IMG/VR virus record: IMGVR_UViG_3300028735_000330
Span: 1 to 22,079 of that record
DNA: 22,079 nt
Strand: one strand, 5' to 3'
From: a virus
Shown here one piece after another: positions 13,653 to 20,437 of the stretch. Under the pieces are notes generated by a model. That model was not told the origin of the DNA. It did not search any database and worked only from the letters and a program-made list of their open reading frames with translations. Within the stretch, counting starts at the first letter, position 1. The number at the start of each line of letters is the position of its first letter. The translations under genes and the position numbers were made by a program.

Positions 13653-14344
13653 TGCCGGAAACCTTCCCCTGCCCAACCCACAACGCCATCCTCACCGAAC
13701 GGGCTTGCCAGAACAATCAACTCCGGGCCCTGGCGGAGCAAAAGGCCGGCCACACTACTTTCATCACCAAGTGCCTTAGCTGCCTCTGCCCTATCAAGAG
13801 GTTGGACCAGACCGATGCCCCGGAATTGCCCTCGGTGCATGACCACCTGGGCATGCCCCTCCGCCAAGATGATCCGAATAAGCCAAAAACTCGCCCTTTA
13901 TCCAAAGGGCGCCGCAAAAAAAGGAGAGTAAAGACCATGCCGAAAGCAGCAGCAGCCCCCCAAGTAGAAGTCAAAGAGCCTTTTATCCCCGAGGATACCG
14001 CGAAGAGCCTTGGCCTTCAGCCGGCGGCGGCCCTCGTCAACCCGCTCCCCGAACTCCTCCCCGAGAAGCCGGCCCCCAAGTGCAAGAAGCATCCAGACCG
14101 CGATGCCAAAATCAACAGCCGGGGGATTTCCACAGGGCAATGTGAGGAGTGCTTGCACGATAACACCAGTAAGGGAGGGATTGCGGTGAAGAAGAAGATG
14201 GACCCCAACTTCTCCCTCATCGGGGAACTCCTGAAAGCTGACCGCCACCAGGAACTCTTGCAAGCTCTCCGGGAAAGCGCCGAAGCCAATGAGAGGACCC
14301 TGGAACAGGAAGCCATTTACCGCCTGAGAATGACCGTGCACTAG
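13646..14344 (+). CDS. Cys-rich hypothetical protein with possible internal start
   Basis: The 232-aa frame starts at ATG 13646, overlapping the ssb stop. It has an N-terminal Cys/His group (CPTHNAILTERAC and KCLSCLCP), a basic stretch (SKGRRKKRRVK, about 87-97), and a second Cys group (CKKHPDRDAKI with QCEECLHD). The C-terminus is helical. Both Cys groups look like zinc ribbons. A strong SD (AAGGAG 13921-13926) precedes an in-frame ATG at 13937, so a 135-aa C-terminal form is likely also made. Function unknown. Confidence 0.65.
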   Translation: MVVPETFPCPTHNAILTERACQNNQLRALAEQKAGHTTFITKCLSCLCPIKRLDQTDAPELPSVHDHLGMPLRQDDPNKPKTRPLSKGRRKKRRVKTMPKAAAAPQVEVKEPFIPEDTAKSLGLQPAAALVNPLPELLPEKPAPKCKKHPDRDAKINSRGISTGQCEECLHDNTSKGGIAVKKKMDPNFSLIGELLKADRHQELLQALRESAEANERTLEQEAIYRLRMTVH

Positions 14345-14356
14345 CCTGAGGTTAGC

Positions 14357-15211
14357 ATGACTCGCCCTCGGAAGCAGACCGTTGATTGGTTCCCCCATTC
14401 TTGCAGCCATGGGCGAACTATTTTTGTCCTGGAAAAAAAGTATGGGATCGCCGGTTATGCCTTTTGGTTCAAGCTCCTGGAAATCTTAGGGAACACAGAG
14501 GGCCACCATATAAACCTCAACGAGCCTTCCGCTTTGGAATACCTTCAGGCCTACACGCACACCGATAACGATACCTGTCTCGAAATCTTAAACCTCCTCG
14601 CCACTCTCGAAGCCATTGACTCTAAATTATGGGAAGAAAAAATAATTTGGTCTGATAATTTCGTGGCGGGAGTTGCACAGGCTTACCGCAATCGCAATGC
14701 AAAAATCCCGGTTAAGCCGGATAACTACCGTCAGAAACCCGGGTCAAGCGGGATAACTGGAACGGAAACGCAGCCGAAATCCGTAGAAGAAGGAAAGGAA
14801 GGAGAGGAAGGAGAGGAAGGAAAGGAAGGAAATATATCGCAATCCCCTCCGCCGCCTGGCGGCTCCGGTGATGCGTCTCCACCTGCACCAACCCCAACAC
14901 CCTATTTTAGCTGTAAGCACTTTGAGGTTTCCGGCGAGTATTTCCGGGAACTGGTCAAGGACTACCCCGCTCTCCCGAACAAGTCCCTGCTTCTTGAGCT
15001 AAAGAAGATGCGGGATTGGCTCGACGATAACCCGAACCGGCATAAGCGCACCGCCAGGGGTTTCCTTAAAAATCCCAAGAGTTTCATCAGGAATTGGTTG
15101 GGCAAGGTGGTGGTCAACCCGAGCTCGCGTGGATCGCCAAACGAGCCCAAGGGTTTTGCCGGGATACGAGAATACGCAAGACAGAAAGGATATGGAAATG
15201 GCAATGAGTGA
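14357..15211 (+). CDS. DUF4373 (Lin1244/Lin1753-like) replication-initiation protein
   Basis: This 284-aa protein opens with DWFPHSCSHGRTIFVLEKKYGIAGYAFWFKLLEILG within residues 10-46, split here only by normal family variation, which identifies DUF4373, a winged-helix domain common in phage replication modules and related in role to DnaD. A low-complexity Glu/Gly linker (about 144-158) and a Pro-rich stretch (about 161-182) separate it from a C-terminal helical domain (ELVKDYPALPNKSLLLELKK, ARGFLKNPKSFIRNWL). It probably binds the origin and brings in the loader and DnaB, which follow directly. Confidence 0.82.
   Translation: MTRPRKQTVDWFPHSCSHGRTIFVLEKKYGIAGYAFWFKLLEILGNTEGHHINLNEPSALEYLQAYTHTDNDTCLEILNLLATLEAIDSKLWEEKIIWSDNFVAGVAQAYRNRNAKIPVKPDNYRQKPGSSGITGTETQPKSVEEGKEGEEGEEGKEGNISQSPPPPGGSGDASPPAPTPTPYFSCKHFEVSGEYFRELVKDYPALPNKSLLLELKKMRDWLDDNPNRHKRTARGFLKNPKSFIRNWLGKVVVNPSSRGSPNEPKGFAGIREYARQKGYGNGNE
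14785..14832 (+). repeat. Purine-only GGAAGG/GGAGAGG repeat in the DUF4373 gene
   Basis: About 48 bases contain almost only A and G on the plus strand, with repeated AGGAAGG and GGAGAGG units. They encode a Glu/Gly/Lys linker. Each unit also looks like a strong SD, so ribosomes may pause here. Length changes in multiples of three would alter only the linker. Confidence 0.85.
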
Positions 15212-15659
15212 AGAGGTCTTTATGAAGGGCATGGCCGTTCTATCTGCCGCTTACCCGGACTTCGAGCTCAAACCCGAAACCATGAAAGTTTACCGGGAAT
15301 TTTTGAGTCACCTGACCCCGGAGCAATTTGAGCGGGCTGCCCGGCGCCACATCGCCAGGAGCCCTTACTTCCCTAAGGTCAGCGAGGTTTTAAAGGCCTT
15401 CCGGGAGGACTTGCCCTCGGCGGTGGACGTGTGGAATAGGCTTATGGCGGGGGCTGAGGCCGGCAAGAAACCCGACCTCGACCCGGCGGCAGAGCGGGCC
15501 CTGACCTTCATTGGCGGGTTTCAGACGTTCCAGTACACGCCTTATGATGAATTGAAATTCCGGTTTAAGGACTTCGAGAGGGCTTATCTTGAAGGTCAAG
15601 ACCAAGAATTGGAGCGGTTAAGTGGACGACAAGAACCTGTCGCCGCCCTGGAGCGGTGA
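15198..15659 (+). CDS. Helicase loader, G39P-like
   Basis: I choose ATG 15198, with AAAGGA 7 bases upstream; ATG 15192 is too close to the SD and the frame is open to 15129. The 153-aa product begins with a helical domain (LSAAYPDFELKPETMKVYREFLSHLTPEQFERA, in two helices, then HIARSPYFPKVSEVLKAF), which matches the pattern of the phage G39P loader/inhibitor family. G39P binds the replicative helicase and loads it with the initiator. The C-terminal part is charged and less ordered. It lies directly before dnaB and overlaps it by 38 bases. Confidence 0.72.
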   Translation: MAMSEEVFMKGMAVLSAAYPDFELKPETMKVYREFLSHLTPEQFERAARRHIARSPYFPKVSEVLKAFREDLPSAVDVWNRLMAGAEAGKKPDLDPAAERALTFIGGFQTFQYTPYDELKFRFKDFERAYLEGQDQELERLSGRQEPVAALER

Positions 15660-16947
15660 GGCCGAACAGAGCGTTCTCGGCGCGGTGCTCCTGCGGCCGG
15701 CGGCTATGGATGAGGTCGCCCTCATCCTCAAGCCGGAGGACTTTTACCGGACGGCGCACGGCCAGATTTACCGGGTGATGTTGGGGCTCTATAACCAGGA
15801 GCGCCCGGTGGACCTGGTGACGGTGACCATGCGCCTGAAAGAAGTCGGGTGGCTCGACGGTGTTGGCGGGCCTGTCTTTCTGGCCAGCCTGAGTGAACAC
15901 GTGGGCACCGCGGCCAACGTCAGCTATTACGCCAAAGTGGTGCACCAAAAGGCCCGGCTGCGGAAACTCCTGACAGCCTCCCAGGAAATCACCCAAGGCT
16001 GCCTCGGCCCGATAAATGCTGACCAAGTGGACGCCTTCCTCGATGAGGCCGAAGAGAAAATCTTTGCCATCAAAGAGGACCAGGCCGGCCAGGTGGTCTT
16101 TAACCTGGATGAGCTTGTCCCCGATGAGGTTTCCCGGATTGAGAGGAACTTCGAGACGAAACGGGAAATCCAGGGGATCGCCAGTGGTTTCGTGGACCTT
16201 GACAAGCTCACCGGGGGCTTCCAGGACGCCGACCTTATCCTTATCGCCGCCAGGCCATCCATGGGCAAGACCGCCCTCGGGCTCAACATCGGCTTTCATG
16301 CGGCCAGGTCACAGGTGCCTACCCTGTTCTTCTCCCTGGAGCAACCCAAGGAACAGCTAGTGCAGCGTCTCATGGCAAGCGCCGGCCAAATCAACTCCTG
16401 GCGGTTGCGCACGTCCCGCCTCAAACAAGACGAATGGGACAAGCTCATCGACATAGATAGCTTGCTGAATGGCCCCTTTTATATCATTGACCGCCCGGCC
16501 CTGACGCCTATGGAAATCCGGGCCCACGCCCGGCGCCTGAAAAACAAGCATGGCATCGGCCTGGTGATACTGGACTACCTGCAGCTAGCCCGGGAGCCGA
16601 AAGCAAAGTCCAGGGAACAGGAAGTCGGGGGCATATCTCGAGCCCTGAAAGCCCTGGCGAAGGAGTTGGACGTCCCGGTGATCGCCCTCAGCCAGTTGAA
16701 CCGGGACCTGGAGAAACGGCCCAACAAGCAGCCGGTGCTCTCAGACCTGCGAGAGTCGGGGAGTTTAGAGCAAGACGCCGACCTGGTTCTCTTTATCTAC
16801 CGGGATGAGGTTTACAACGAGAATAGCAAGGACAAGGGCCTGGCAGAAATTCACTTGGCAAAGCAGCGCAACGGGCCCACGGGCCGGATTAAGCTGACCT
16901 ACCGGAAGGAGTTCATGCAGTTCCGCAACTATATCCCAGAGGTTTAA
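15622..16947 (+). CDS. dnaB: Replicative DNA helicase DnaB
   Basis: This 441-aa hexameric helicase unwinds DNA at the phage fork. The N-terminal domain (about 8-105: GEAEQSVLGAVLLRP, HGQIYRVMLGLY) binds loader and primase. The RecA-like domain has Walker A AARPSMGKTALGLN (about 207-220), Walker B LVILDYLQL (about 314-322), and the downstream SQLNRDLEKRPNKQPVLSDLRESGSLEQDAD block typical of DnaB. Length is normal for the family. Translation starts at GTG 15622 with GGAG 7 bases upstream, inside the end of the loader gene. No primase domain is fused and none is seen in the window. Confidence 0.97.
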   Translation: MDDKNLSPPWSGEAEQSVLGAVLLRPAAMDEVALILKPEDFYRTAHGQIYRVMLGLYNQERPVDLVTVTMRLKEVGWLDGVGGPVFLASLSEHVGTAANVSYYAKVVHQKARLRKLLTASQEITQGCLGPINADQVDAFLDEAEEKIFAIKEDQAGQVVFNLDELVPDEVSRIERNFETKREIQGIASGFVDLDKLTGGFQDADLILIAARPSMGKTALGLNIGFHAARSQVPTLFFSLEQPKEQLVQRLMASAGQINSWRLRTSRLKQDEWDKLIDIDSLLNGPFYIIDRPALTPMEIRAHARRLKNKHGIGLVILDYLQLAREPKAKSREQEVGGISRALKALAKELDVPVIALSQLNRDLEKRPNKQPVLSDLRESGSLEQDADLVLFIYRDEVYNENSKDKGLAEIHLAKQRNGPTGRIKLTYRKEFMQFRNYIPEV

Positions 16948-16951
16948 ATGT

Positions 16952-17206
16952 ATGGTCAAGGCTCTTGACCGGCAAGTTGGGGGGGACCACTACAAGGGGA
17001 TGAAAATTCAGGTGGTGGAGTTCTGTCACCTGAACGGGATTGGTTACATGGAAGGGAGCGCCATTAAGTATCTCTGCCGGTGGCGCCAAAAGGGAGGGCT
17101 TGAGGACTTACGGAAGGCAATTCATTTCATTGAATTGATAATCGAGCTTGAAGAAAAGGAGAAAGGGCATGACGAAGCAGGGGTTGATTTCCAAGGTGGC
17201 AAGTGA
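16952..17206 (+). CDS. DUF3310 family protein
   Basis: This 84-aa protein has the DUF3310 signature: VGGDHYKGMKIQVVEFC near the start, then AIKYLCRWRQKGGLEDLRKAIHFIELII. It is a small helical protein found in many phages, often within nucleotide or replication operons. A relation to MazG-like folds has been suggested, but the role is unproven. ATG 16952 follows GAGG at about 9 bases. Its last 38 bases overlap the HU gene in another frame. Confidence 0.85.
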   Translation: MVKALDRQVGGDHYKGMKIQVVEFCHLNGIGYMEGSAIKYLCRWRQKGGLEDLRKAIHFIELIIELEEKEKGHDEAGVDFQGGK

Positions 17207-17441
17207 AGCGAGGATCCCCAAAGTTAAGGCGGAAGCGGCGGTCAAGGTTCTGAAAGAGGCAATCATTGCCGTGATTCAGGATGAGGGAAAATTCACTCTC
17301 TCCGATTTCGGAACCTTCAAGGTCGTGGAGCGCCAGGCGCGCACCATGAACTCCTTCGGCAAGGGCAGGGTGGCGGTGCCGGCCCACAACACCGTCAGGT
17401 TCAAGCCATCGCCTTTCCTCAAGGAAATGGTGAACAAGTAA
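17169..17441 (+). CDS. HU/IHF-family DNA-binding protein
   Basis: The start is ATG 17169, with AAAGGAGAAAGG just upstream, giving 90 aa, the standard HU length. It shows GLISKVASEARIPKVKAEAAV, KFTLSDFGTFKVVERQART and, at the C-terminus, HNTVRFKPSPFLKEMV, which are the dimerisation helices, the saddle strands and the DNA-binding arm region. It bends DNA and may help at the origin or at attP. Being phage-encoded it may replace host IHF/HU during integration. It ends the GC-rich replication operon. Confidence 0.94.
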   Translation: MTKQGLISKVASEARIPKVKAEAAVKVLKEAIIAVIQDEGKFTLSDFGTFKVVERQARTMNSFGKGRVAVPAHNTVRFKPSPFLKEMVNK

Positions 17442-17453
17442 GACTGGGTGTCA

Positions 17454-17471
17454 GGGGGGCTTTTGCCCCCC
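17454..17471 (+). terminator. GC hairpin after HU
   Basis: GGGGGGC (17454-17460), a TTTT loop and GCCCCCC (17465-17471) form a perfect 7-bp stem 12 bases after the HU stop. There is no T-tract, so it may be a weak terminator or an mRNA-stabilising end. It marks the border to the AT-rich methyltransferase gene. Confidence 0.5.
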
Positions 17472-17487
17472 ACCAAATACAAAGCCA

Positions 17488-18633
17488 ATGCCTACCCACG
17501 AGGTGCCTAAGTATATAAATGAGTTTTGGACATCTAAACAAAGACAGGCATCATCTATTCATGAGATATCATATAGAGCTTGTTTTAAACCTCAATTGCC
17601 ACAATTTTTTATTCAATTATTATCTAGCGATAACGATGTGGTTTATGATCCTTTCTCTGGAAGGGGCACAACACCGATAGAAGCCGCGCTTTTGGGTAGG
17701 CAAGTTATATCTAATGATATAAATCCATTAAGCGAAATATTGACCCGTCCTCGGTTAATGATACCTGATTTTAAAGATGTTGAAAGAAGGCTTAATACTA
17801 TCAATTATAAAAAGCAAGCCAAAGCTGACATAGATTTGTCTATGTTCTATCATCCAAAAACGGAAAGCGAAATAGTTTCTTTGCGTGAATATCTTATAGA
17901 AAAGGATAATTACGGTGTCTCAGATGAGATTGATAATTGGATAAGGATGGTCGCAACAAATAGACTAACTGGACATTCAAAAGGTTTTTTTTCGGTTTAT
18001 ACTCTACCTCCAAATCAGGCCGTTTCTCCTGATAAACAGATAATGATTAACATAAAACTAAACCAAACACCTGATTATAGAGACACTAAAAAATTAATAT
18101 TAAACAAAACGAAAAGTTTGTTGAGGAATTTAACTGCTAAGCAAAAAGATTCTCTTAGAAGAATTGGAGGGACTGCACTCTTCTTTACCGAAGACGCAAG
18201 GAATACACCAGAGATAAAAGATGAAACGGTGCAATTAGTAGTTACATCTCCACCGTTTTTAGACACAGTTCAATATTCTAAAGATAATTGGCTGCGCTGT
18301 TGGTTCAATAATATAGATATACAAAATGTTTCTGAAAGAATAACAATGAGCAATAAGGTAGAAGAATGGACTTATGTCATGAATGGTGTTTTTGCAGAAT
18401 TATATCGTGTCTTAAAAAAGGATGGTTGGATAGCCTTTGAAGTTGGTGAAGTAAGGCGAGGGAAATTAAAGCTTGATGAATATATTGTCCCCTTGGGGTT
18501 AAATAATGGCTTTAGTTGCGCCGGAATATTAATAAATACACAAGTTTTTACTAAAACATCAAATATATGGGGGATTAAAAATATGGAGATCGGAACAAAT
18601 ACCAATAGGATAGTTATATTTAAAAAACCTTGA
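17488..18633 (+). CDS. Second AT-rich DNA methyltransferase
   Basis: This 381-aa protein carries motif I as YDPFSGRGTTPIEAALLG (about 53-70) and motif IV as VTSPPFLDTVQYSKDNW (about 252-268), with a final strand-rich part (WIAFEVGEVRRG). The order and spacing match solitary amino-methyltransferases of the same class as the 516-aa enzyme on the left, though they are not near-identical. Long stretches of AT-rich codons contrast sharply with the flanking genes, a clear sign of recent acquisition. There is no SD before ATG 17488. No restriction nuclease or specificity subunit is beside it. Likely role: modification of phage DNA against host restriction. Confidence 0.88.
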   Translation: MPTHEVPKYINEFWTSKQRQASSIHEISYRACFKPQLPQFFIQLLSSDNDVVYDPFSGRGTTPIEAALLGRQVISNDINPLSEILTRPRLMIPDFKDVERRLNTINYKKQAKADIDLSMFYHPKTESEIVSLREYLIEKDNYGVSDEIDNWIRMVATNRLTGHSKGFFSVYTLPPNQAVSPDKQIMINIKLNQTPDYRDTKKLILNKTKSLLRNLTAKQKDSLRRIGGTALFFTEDARNTPEIKDETVQLVVTSPPFLDTVQYSKDNWLRCWFNNIDIQNVSERITMSNKVEEWTYVMNGVFAELYRVLKKDGWIAFEVGEVRRGKLKLDEYIVPLGLNNGFSCAGILINTQVFTKTSNIWGIKNMEIGTNTNRIVIFKKP

Positions 18634-18660
18634 GACCCATTTGGGCTTTTGCAAAAAAAA

Positions 18661-18680
18661 ACGGCCTCCTGAGAGGCCGT
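18661..18680 (-). terminator. Terminator of the right minus-strand operon
   Basis: ACGGCCTC (18661-18668), loop CTGA and GAGGCCGT (18673-18680) form a perfect 8-bp stem. On the minus strand it is followed by eight T (18653-18660). It ends transcription from the HTH gene side before the oppositely oriented methyltransferase. Confidence 0.85.
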
Positions 18681-18702
18681 TGCAGGGACGATCTTGAGAG
18701 GT

Positions 18703-18951
18703 TTAAGGATTTAACCTTCGTTTATTTTTTCCCTTCCTCTTCCCCATATTAATAATGGCCCGCACCGCTTTCGGGTCTTTCTCCAGGGACTCCAAAAGGA
18801 GCCTGACAGTTCCAGATATGGCCCGGCGCCCCGTTTCCCAATGGCAGATAGCGCCTTGCGTGACGCCTAATGCCCGGGCCGCAAGCGTCTGAGTGGGAAA
18901 GAGCTTTTTCCTCCTGGCCGTAAATTCCTCTGCGGTCATGGTTTCCCTCAT
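18703..18951 (-). CDS. XRE-family helix-turn-helix regulator
   Basis: This 82-aa protein has a clear Cro/CI-type HTH at about residues 20-60 (TQTLAARALGVTQGAICHWETGRRAISGTV), then a basic C-terminus (GKRKGKNKRRLNP). The ATG overlaps the recombinase stop in ATGA, so it is translated with the recombinase. A second in-frame ATG four codons on has its own SD and could be the true start. The form resembles antitoxin-like or autoregulatory HTH proteins. As the last gene of the operon it may control the operon or the neighbouring recombinase. Confidence 0.8.
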   Translation of the reverse strand: MRETMTAEEFTARRKKLFPTQTLAARALGVTQGAICHWETGRRAISGTVRLLLESLEKDPKAVRAIINMGKRKGKNKRRLNP

Positions 18952-19538
18952 GGCTTAATTCTTAACTCCTTCATAGCATTTTCAAGCTCATCGTCAACTA
19001 TATGAGCGTAAATCGTGGTGGTTTCGATATTGCTATGGCCCAAAGCCTTCTGGACCAGGCGAAGGTTCTTGGTGGCTCTTAACAAATCCGTGGCGAAGGT
19101 GTGGCGCAAGCTGTGGGGGTGAATATCTTTGACGATGCCGGCTTGCTCGGCCACGCGCTTGACCATGCGCCTCAGCCACCGATCATTTACCGGACGGCTG
19201 CCGTCAAGGGAGGTAAACAGTAGGTCACCGGACGGCGCCCCGTTACCGGGCCGGCGGGTGAGCCAGGCCCGGACCAGAGCCAGGTCGTCGGCGCTCAGCC
19301 ACACAACCCGCTCCTTCCGGCCTTTCCCCCGTACCTTGAGCTTGCCGGATTTAAAATCCAGGTGCTTTATCTTTAACTCCCGGGCCTCCCTGGCGCGGAG
19401 TCCTGCATTAAGCAATAACCGGATAAGGGCCAGGTTCCGCAGGGCACTAAGGGAGTCGGATCGCTCCAACTCCCCTAGTATGCGGGCCTGTTCCTCCGGG
19501 TCCAAAACTTCTGGGATTCTCCGGGGGGCTCTTCTCAT
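18948..19538 (-). CDS. Single-domain tyrosine recombinase (XerC/D-like catalytic domain)
   Basis: With start ATG 19538 (SD GAGGAAGGG) the protein has 196 aa. It contains a complete catalytic set: R48 in AGLRAREA, a lysine in GKGRKER (72 or 75), H142-x-x-R145 in PHSLRHTF, H168 in ALGHSN and Y177 in TIYAHI. The core-binding N-terminal domain of Xer and integrases is missing; the longer open frame (to 19604) adds only 22 unrelated residues. It is thus a second recombinase, separate from int. It could resolve phage dimers or act on a different site. Small recombinases of this kind occur in phages, but their target is unknown. Confidence 0.88.
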   Translation of the reverse strand: MRRAPRRIPEVLDPEEQARILGELERSDSLSALRNLALIRLLLNAGLRAREARELKIKHLDFKSGKLKVRGKGRKERVVWLSADDLALVRAWLTRRPGNGAPSGDLLFTSLDGSRPVNDRWLRRMVKRVAEQAGIVKDIHPHSLRHTFATDLLRATKNLRLVQKALGHSNIETTTIYAHIVDDELENAMKELRIKP

Positions 19539-19551
19539 TTTCCCTTCCTCG

Positions 19552-19770
19552 TCAGGATTCCCCGCAGGGAAGTTCCTCTTTGGGCAAAACAATGCCAGTA
19601 TCAAAAGTCCTCTTGGCCACCACTGACCACGCTTGTTCTGGATAAAAGCGGGTCATGAAATCCTTGGCGGCCCGAAGATTTTTGGCCTGGACAAACTTGA
19701 CGCTGACCATGGTGCGGCCGGCGTCCTGATTGCTGTGAAAATCCTCCAGGTTAAAGGCAATGAATGTCAT
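19552..19770 (-). CDS. Small hypothetical protein
   Basis: This 72-aa protein starts at ATG 19770 with a strong GGAGGATAAGAA leader. It begins with a beta strand (MTFIAFNLEDFH), has a strand-helix unit VSVKFVQAKNLRAAKDFMTRFY, and ends GIVLPKEELP. The pattern suggests a compact beta-alpha-beta fold. I do not recognise a family. It lies 13 bases upstream of the single-domain recombinase start, so the two are co-expressed. Confidence 0.7.
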   Translation of the reverse strand: MTFIAFNLEDFHSNQDAGRTMVSVKFVQAKNLRAAKDFMTRFYPEQAWSVVAKRTFDTGIVLPKEELPCGES

Positions 19771-19809
19771 TTCTTATCCTCCTTTGCTGGAATTAACCGC
19801 TTTCCTCCT

Positions 19810-19829
19810 GGGGAGGGTTCCCCCTCCCC
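19810..19829. other. GC-rich hairpin in the gap before the small genes
   Basis: GGGGAGGG (19810-19817) and CCCTCCCC (19822-19829) make a perfect 8-bp stem with a 4-base loop. On the minus strand it lies between the 24-aa peptide and the 72-aa protein, with AGGAGG right after it. No T-tract is present, so an RNA stability or processing element is more likely than a terminator. Confidence 0.5.
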
Positions 19830-19865
19830 TCAACGGTCAAATATTTATGGCTTGTTTGACTTCCG

Positions 19866-19940
19866 TCAGTTGGTTTTTTTGCCTTTGATGAATCCCACCA
19901 TGACTAGGAACACGAGCCAGAAAAGCAGGAATATTCTCAT
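19866..19940 (-). CDS. 24-aa single-pass membrane peptide
   Basis: ATG 19938-19940 overlaps the previous stop in ATGA. The peptide begins MRIFLLFWLVFLVMVGF (a single hydrophobic span, about residues 3-17) and ends in a basic tail (KGKKTN), the classic shape of a short inner-membrane peptide with a cytoplasmic basic end. Coupled translation is the main evidence that it is made. It could be a small toxin or a modulator of a membrane protein; no family is recognised. Confidence 0.55.
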   Translation of the reverse strand: MRIFLLFWLVFLVMVGFIKGKKTN

Positions 19941-20137
19941 ACCTGGCGGGCCTCCCAACCTTTGAGCCTCAAGGGGGCGGGGGGCGGTCCCGGGTTGACG
20001 GTTCCTTTGACGGCATGGCTGCCGTCCGTCGTGGGCCAGTCACAACAACCTGACCATTCGCGGCCTTCGGCAAAATAGGCGCGGCAATACTTCCCGCACC
20101 GCGAACACCGGGGAATGTCCGTGTAATTAACCGGCAT
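19937..20137 (-). CDS. Small zinc-ribbon protein
   Basis: The start is ATG 20137 with GGAGG upstream, giving 66 aa. It contains CSRCGKYC and, after about 15 residues, CCDW, enough for one zinc site. The C-terminal half is Pro/Gly-rich and probably disordered. The start lies inside the last codons of the 20127-20435 gene (11-base overlap), and its stop overlaps the 24-aa peptide. It is a typical small phage accessory protein; function unknown. Confidence 0.72.
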   Translation of the reverse strand: MPVNYTDIPRCSRCGKYCRAYFAEGREWSGCCDWPTTDGSHAVKGTVNPGPPPAPLRLKGWEARQV

Positions 20138-20435
20138 TTTCGGCCTCCTGGGTGGCGTATTGCAGGGCGCGCACAATCTGAAAGGGGGTGGGCGTCCTCT
20201 GCCATTCCCTAATCATGTTCCCCTCAGAGTCATAGCGGCGTCCGGTGCGGGGGGCGTCCGGGTCGGTGGCAACCCACGCTTGCCACAAGGTCAGCATGGG
20301 GTTTAATTGGATGATGATAGAATGGGAGTCCTCCCAATTTTCCACGGTGGGGTTAAGGATAAGCCGGGTAAGGCGCTCCCTTACTTCGGGTTTCAAAGGG
20401 CCAAACATATTTTGGCACTTGTCCAGGTATTTCAT
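20127..20435 (-). CDS. Hypothetical protein downstream of ligase
   Basis: This 102-aa protein starts at ATG 20435 with GGAGG 9 bases upstream, inside the last ligase codons. It is mostly helical (MFGPLKPEVRERLTRLIL, SIIIQLNPMLTLWQAWVAT) with a C-terminal TPFQIVRALQYATQEAE helix. No motif or family is recognised. It lies in the middle of the minus-strand operon and is translated directly after the ligase. Confidence 0.7.
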   Translation of the reverse strand: MKYLDKCQNMFGPLKPEVRERLTRLILNPTVENWEDSHSIIIQLNPMLTLWQAWVATDPDAPRTGRRYDSEGNMIREWQRTPTPFQIVRALQYATQEAENAG

Positions 20436-20437
20436 GG

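Noticed and set aside
13916-13930. Programmed -1 frameshift at the A7 run
   Set aside because: The zero-frame phase (CGC AAA AAA AGG) does not give a standard slippery heptamer, and the shifted frame stops within a few codons; an internal start explains the SD better.
15565-16299. 244-aa minus-strand ORF opposite dnaB
   Set aside because: Antisense to the conserved DnaB frame with no motif of its own.
19633-19965. 110-aa plus-strand ORF
   Set aside because: It runs opposite to three small minus-strand genes that have strong SDs and coupled overlaps.
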